Shown: in pieces, positions 5,843 through 6,020 of the stretch | How the letters are laid out: the number at the start of each line of letters is the position of its first letter | Position numbering within the stretch: position 1 is the stretch's first letter | Assembly: GCA_018662905.1 (NCBI GenBank) | Contig: JABJFE010000005.1 | Coordinates: 1-6,020, forward strand | DNA length: 6,020 bases | Direction: 5' to 3' | Origin: Flavobacteriaceae bacterium | GTDB taxonomy: Bacteria > Bacteroidota > Bacteroidia > Flavobacteriales > Flavobacteriaceae | The notes under the pieces: model-generated | What the model was told of the DNA's origin: nothing | Databases searched by the model: none | The model's input: the letters and a program-made list of their open reading frames with translations, nothing else | Translations under genes and position numbers: made by a program

Positions 5843-6020
5843 CTATAAATTCCTTCTGTCTTCTCCCCAAAGAAGTTTATTTCTTAAAGTTTTGTAAAAG
5901 CTATTATTACTAATCGAAGCTAGTTTAACTTTATAATTAGCTTTTTTTATGAAGATTTTAACATTATTTTTCAAAGAAATAATTTGAGAATCTAAAGAAA
6001 GAAGATGAGATTTTTCTCTA
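5843..6020 (-). CDS. nadK: NAD kinase, C-terminal 58 residues (cut by window edge)
   Basis: NAD kinase phosphorylates NAD to NADP in the cytoplasm. Only the last 58 codons are present, read from 6019 down to the TAG at 5843-5845. The start and the catalytic GGDG and nucleotide-binding motifs lie outside the window. The segment LSLDSQIISL near its beginning, the beta-rich middle (VKIFIKKANYKVKLASI) and especially the closing SFYKTLRNKLLWGEDRRN match the C-terminus of Bacteroidota NAD kinases, which end in a phenylalanine-lysine-threonine-leucine-arginine stretch followed by WGEDxRN. The gene ends 42 bp before the DUF6089 gene in the same direction, with no terminator hairpin visible between them, so readthrough into the envelope cluster is possible. 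This neighbour order also supports the flavobacterial assignment. The identity rests on the C-terminal motif and on context, since the catalytic part is not visible. Confidence 0.88.
   Translation of the reverse strand, partial: REKSHLLSLDSQIISLKNNVKIFIKKANYKVKLASISNNSFYKTLRNKLLWGEDRRNL

Noticed and set aside
1..6020. Search for CRISPR repeats, tRNA or rRNA genes, transposase genes, long direct repeats and attachment sites
   Set aside because: None seen. The window is almost fully occupied by co-directional housekeeping genes with gaps under 75 bp.

Overview
The window looks like an AT-rich (roughly 30% G+C by eye) chromosomal segment from the Bacteroidota, most likely a marine-type member of the Flavobacteriia. 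Four things point there. The gene order nadK – DUF6089 – uppS – bamA – skp/ompH – skp/ompH – murI is one I recall from flavobacterial genomes. The start codons have A-rich upstream regions without Shine-Dalgarno sequences. A perfect TAnnTTTG-type -7 element sits upstream of one gene. The proteins themselves (DUF6089, a Bacteroidota-style BamA, a MurI with the clade-like form of its N-terminal motifs) have a flavobacterial look.

Layout: every gene is on the minus strand, so it reads from right to left. The right edge holds the last 58 codons of NAD kinase (5843-6020). After 42 bp comes a small predicted outer-membrane beta-barrel protein of the DUF6089 type (5087-5800). Then, 7 bp on, comes undecaprenyl diphosphate synthase UppS (4360-5079), followed 28 bp later by the outer-membrane assembly factor BamA (1815-4331). 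Two Skp/OmpH-type periplasmic chaperones follow with gaps of 31 and 22 bp: a long one with a highly charged tail (1052-1783) and a standard-length one (523-1029). A strong hairpin terminator (462-496) follows, and glutamate racemase MurI begins just downstream of it at 450 and runs off the left edge. There is no gene-free stretch longer than 100 bp.

How it fits together: this is an envelope-biogenesis cluster. UppS makes the lipid carrier for peptidoglycan and other surface polymers. The Skp-like proteins carry unfolded outer-membrane proteins across the periplasm to BamA, which folds them into the outer membrane. MurI supplies D-glutamate for peptidoglycan. The DUF6089 protein is itself a probable BamA client whose function is unknown.

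No mobile element, CRISPR array, RNA gene, phage gene or clearly novel system is visible. The points worth a second look are modest: the terminator inside the murI leader, the unequal Skp pair, the uncharacterised DUF6089 protein with its C-terminal Cys-Tyr-Cys, and a possible near-leaderless promoter.
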